Virus record (IMG/VR): IMGVR_UViG_3300030451_006341
Span: 29,510 to 93,509 of that record
Strand: one strand, 5' to 3'
Length of the DNA: 64,000 nt
Origin: a virus
Both the position numbers and the translations under genes were made by a program. Below are positions 63,496 to 64,000 of this stretch, in pieces. A model generated the notes under the pieces. The model saw only the letters and a list, made by a program, of their open reading frames with translations, was not told where the DNA came from and searched no databases. The stretch's first letter is position 1; each line of letters starts with the position of its first letter.

Positions 63496-64000
63496 TTGAT
63501 CTCCATTAATTGCCAACGTTTATAATCAGTTCTTTCTTCCCAAGACCCGTATTTTTCTATTGTCTGATCTATTTTGTCTACCCAGGCCTGTTCGTAATCT
63601 TCAAAATTATAGTTGGTTCTCACATGTTCAGCTCCAGATTTAGACATATTTTCATACTGTTTTTTACTACACTTCAAAGCTTTAGTTAATACTTTATTAA
63701 AATCATTTTGACTAATTCTGTCCTCATAGATATAAGGAACCTGTAACGAGCCAATAACAGATTTACTGGCTGGTTGAATGCCCCAACCAAACCATTGTTT
63801 ACCATTAGTAACTTGTTCCTGTAGTCCACCTGTCATATTAACAATAATTGGGGTTCCACATGATAAAGATTCAAGCGTTGCCAACCCAAAGCCTTCTGCA
63901 TCTGAAATATTGATAGTGTAGTCGGCAGCATTGTAGAATAATGCTAACTGTTCAGGTGACACTTTGTTAGATGAAATTAACACTTGACCTTTATCTACTC
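63492..64000 (-). CDS. Glycosyltransferase family 4, C-terminal part (cut by right edge)
   Basis: The frame is open to base 64000, so the 5' part is outside. The visible 169 codons are the donor-binding half of a GT4 enzyme: VSPEQLALFYNAADYTINIS, DAEGFGLATLESLSCGTPIIV (E-x7-E) and GGLQEQV, then a C-terminal helix. A GTG at 63983 is only an internal Val codon. It overlaps the next glycosyltransferase gene as ATGA. Confidence 0.85.
   Translation of the reverse strand, partial: VDKGQVLISSNKVSPEQLALFYNAADYTINISDAEGFGLATLESLSCGTPIIVNMTGGLQEQVTNGKQWFGWGIQPASKSVIGSLQVPYIYEDRISQNDFNKVLTKALKCSKKQYENMSKSGAEHVRTNYNFEDYEQAWVDKIDQTIEKYGSWEERTDYKRWQLMEIK

Noticed and set aside
1-64000. tRNA genes, integrase, attachment sites or insertion sequences
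   Set aside because: None was recognised by eye; a tRNA search program would be needed to exclude tRNAs fully, but there is no free space of that size outside genes.

Overview
The window is a 64-kb piece of an AT-rich, tailed-phage genome of the T4-like (myovirus) type. Every convincing gene lies on the minus strand, so transcription runs from high to low coordinates. The assignment rests on a gp55-type late sigma factor, a gp25-type baseplate lysozyme-fold protein, a gp6-type baseplate wedge protein, a gp61-type primase and an Hsp20. That combination, with the low GC and the style of the very large virion proteins, points to a marine T4-like phage (cyanophage-like or SAR11-phage-like). No photosynthesis genes and no tRNAs were seen, so the host is open. 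There is no intergenic stretch longer than about 90 bases.

Layout in the order of transcription. (1) 64000 to about 42710 is a sugar and glycan island of 26 genes with almost no spacing. It holds six glycosyltransferase genes (one cut by the right edge), a PseB/FlaA1-like dehydratase, a NodU-type carbamoyltransferase, three GDP-fucose-synthase-like epimerases, two split thiamine-diphosphate enzymes, two aldo/keto reductases with a C-terminal ParB-like domain, a TylF-like methyltransferase, an RmlC-like epimerase, a GDP-mannose 4,6-dehydratase, a split HldE pair (sugar kinase and nucleotidyltransferase), a HAD phosphatase and a cupin. (2) 42708 to 40945 has small conserved phage genes and gp55. 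(3) 40905 to 2199 is the late virion block. It starts with a tail-lysozyme protein and includes proteins of 2155, 3566, 1656 and 1097 residues around gp25 and gp6. (4) 2186 to 1 holds a RuvC-like nuclease, Hsp20, an FKBP/SlyD prolyl isomerase with a SAP-like tail, and the start of the primase. The last three have their own sigma70-like promoters, and two of these sit directly behind strong terminators.

How it may fit together. The glycan island probably makes one or more unusual nucleotide sugars and adds them to a virion protein, the phage DNA or the host surface. Its position directly upstream of the late sigma factor and the tail genes favours expression with virion assembly. Candidate late-promoter motifs (TATTTA, 15 to 20 bases before the start codon) occur only in the virion block. 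The most unusual items are the aldo/keto reductase-ParB fusions, the mirror-like order of small protein, epimerase, two thiamine enzymes, epimerase and small protein, and the FKBP-SAP fusion. All family assignments come from reading motifs; no database search was run.
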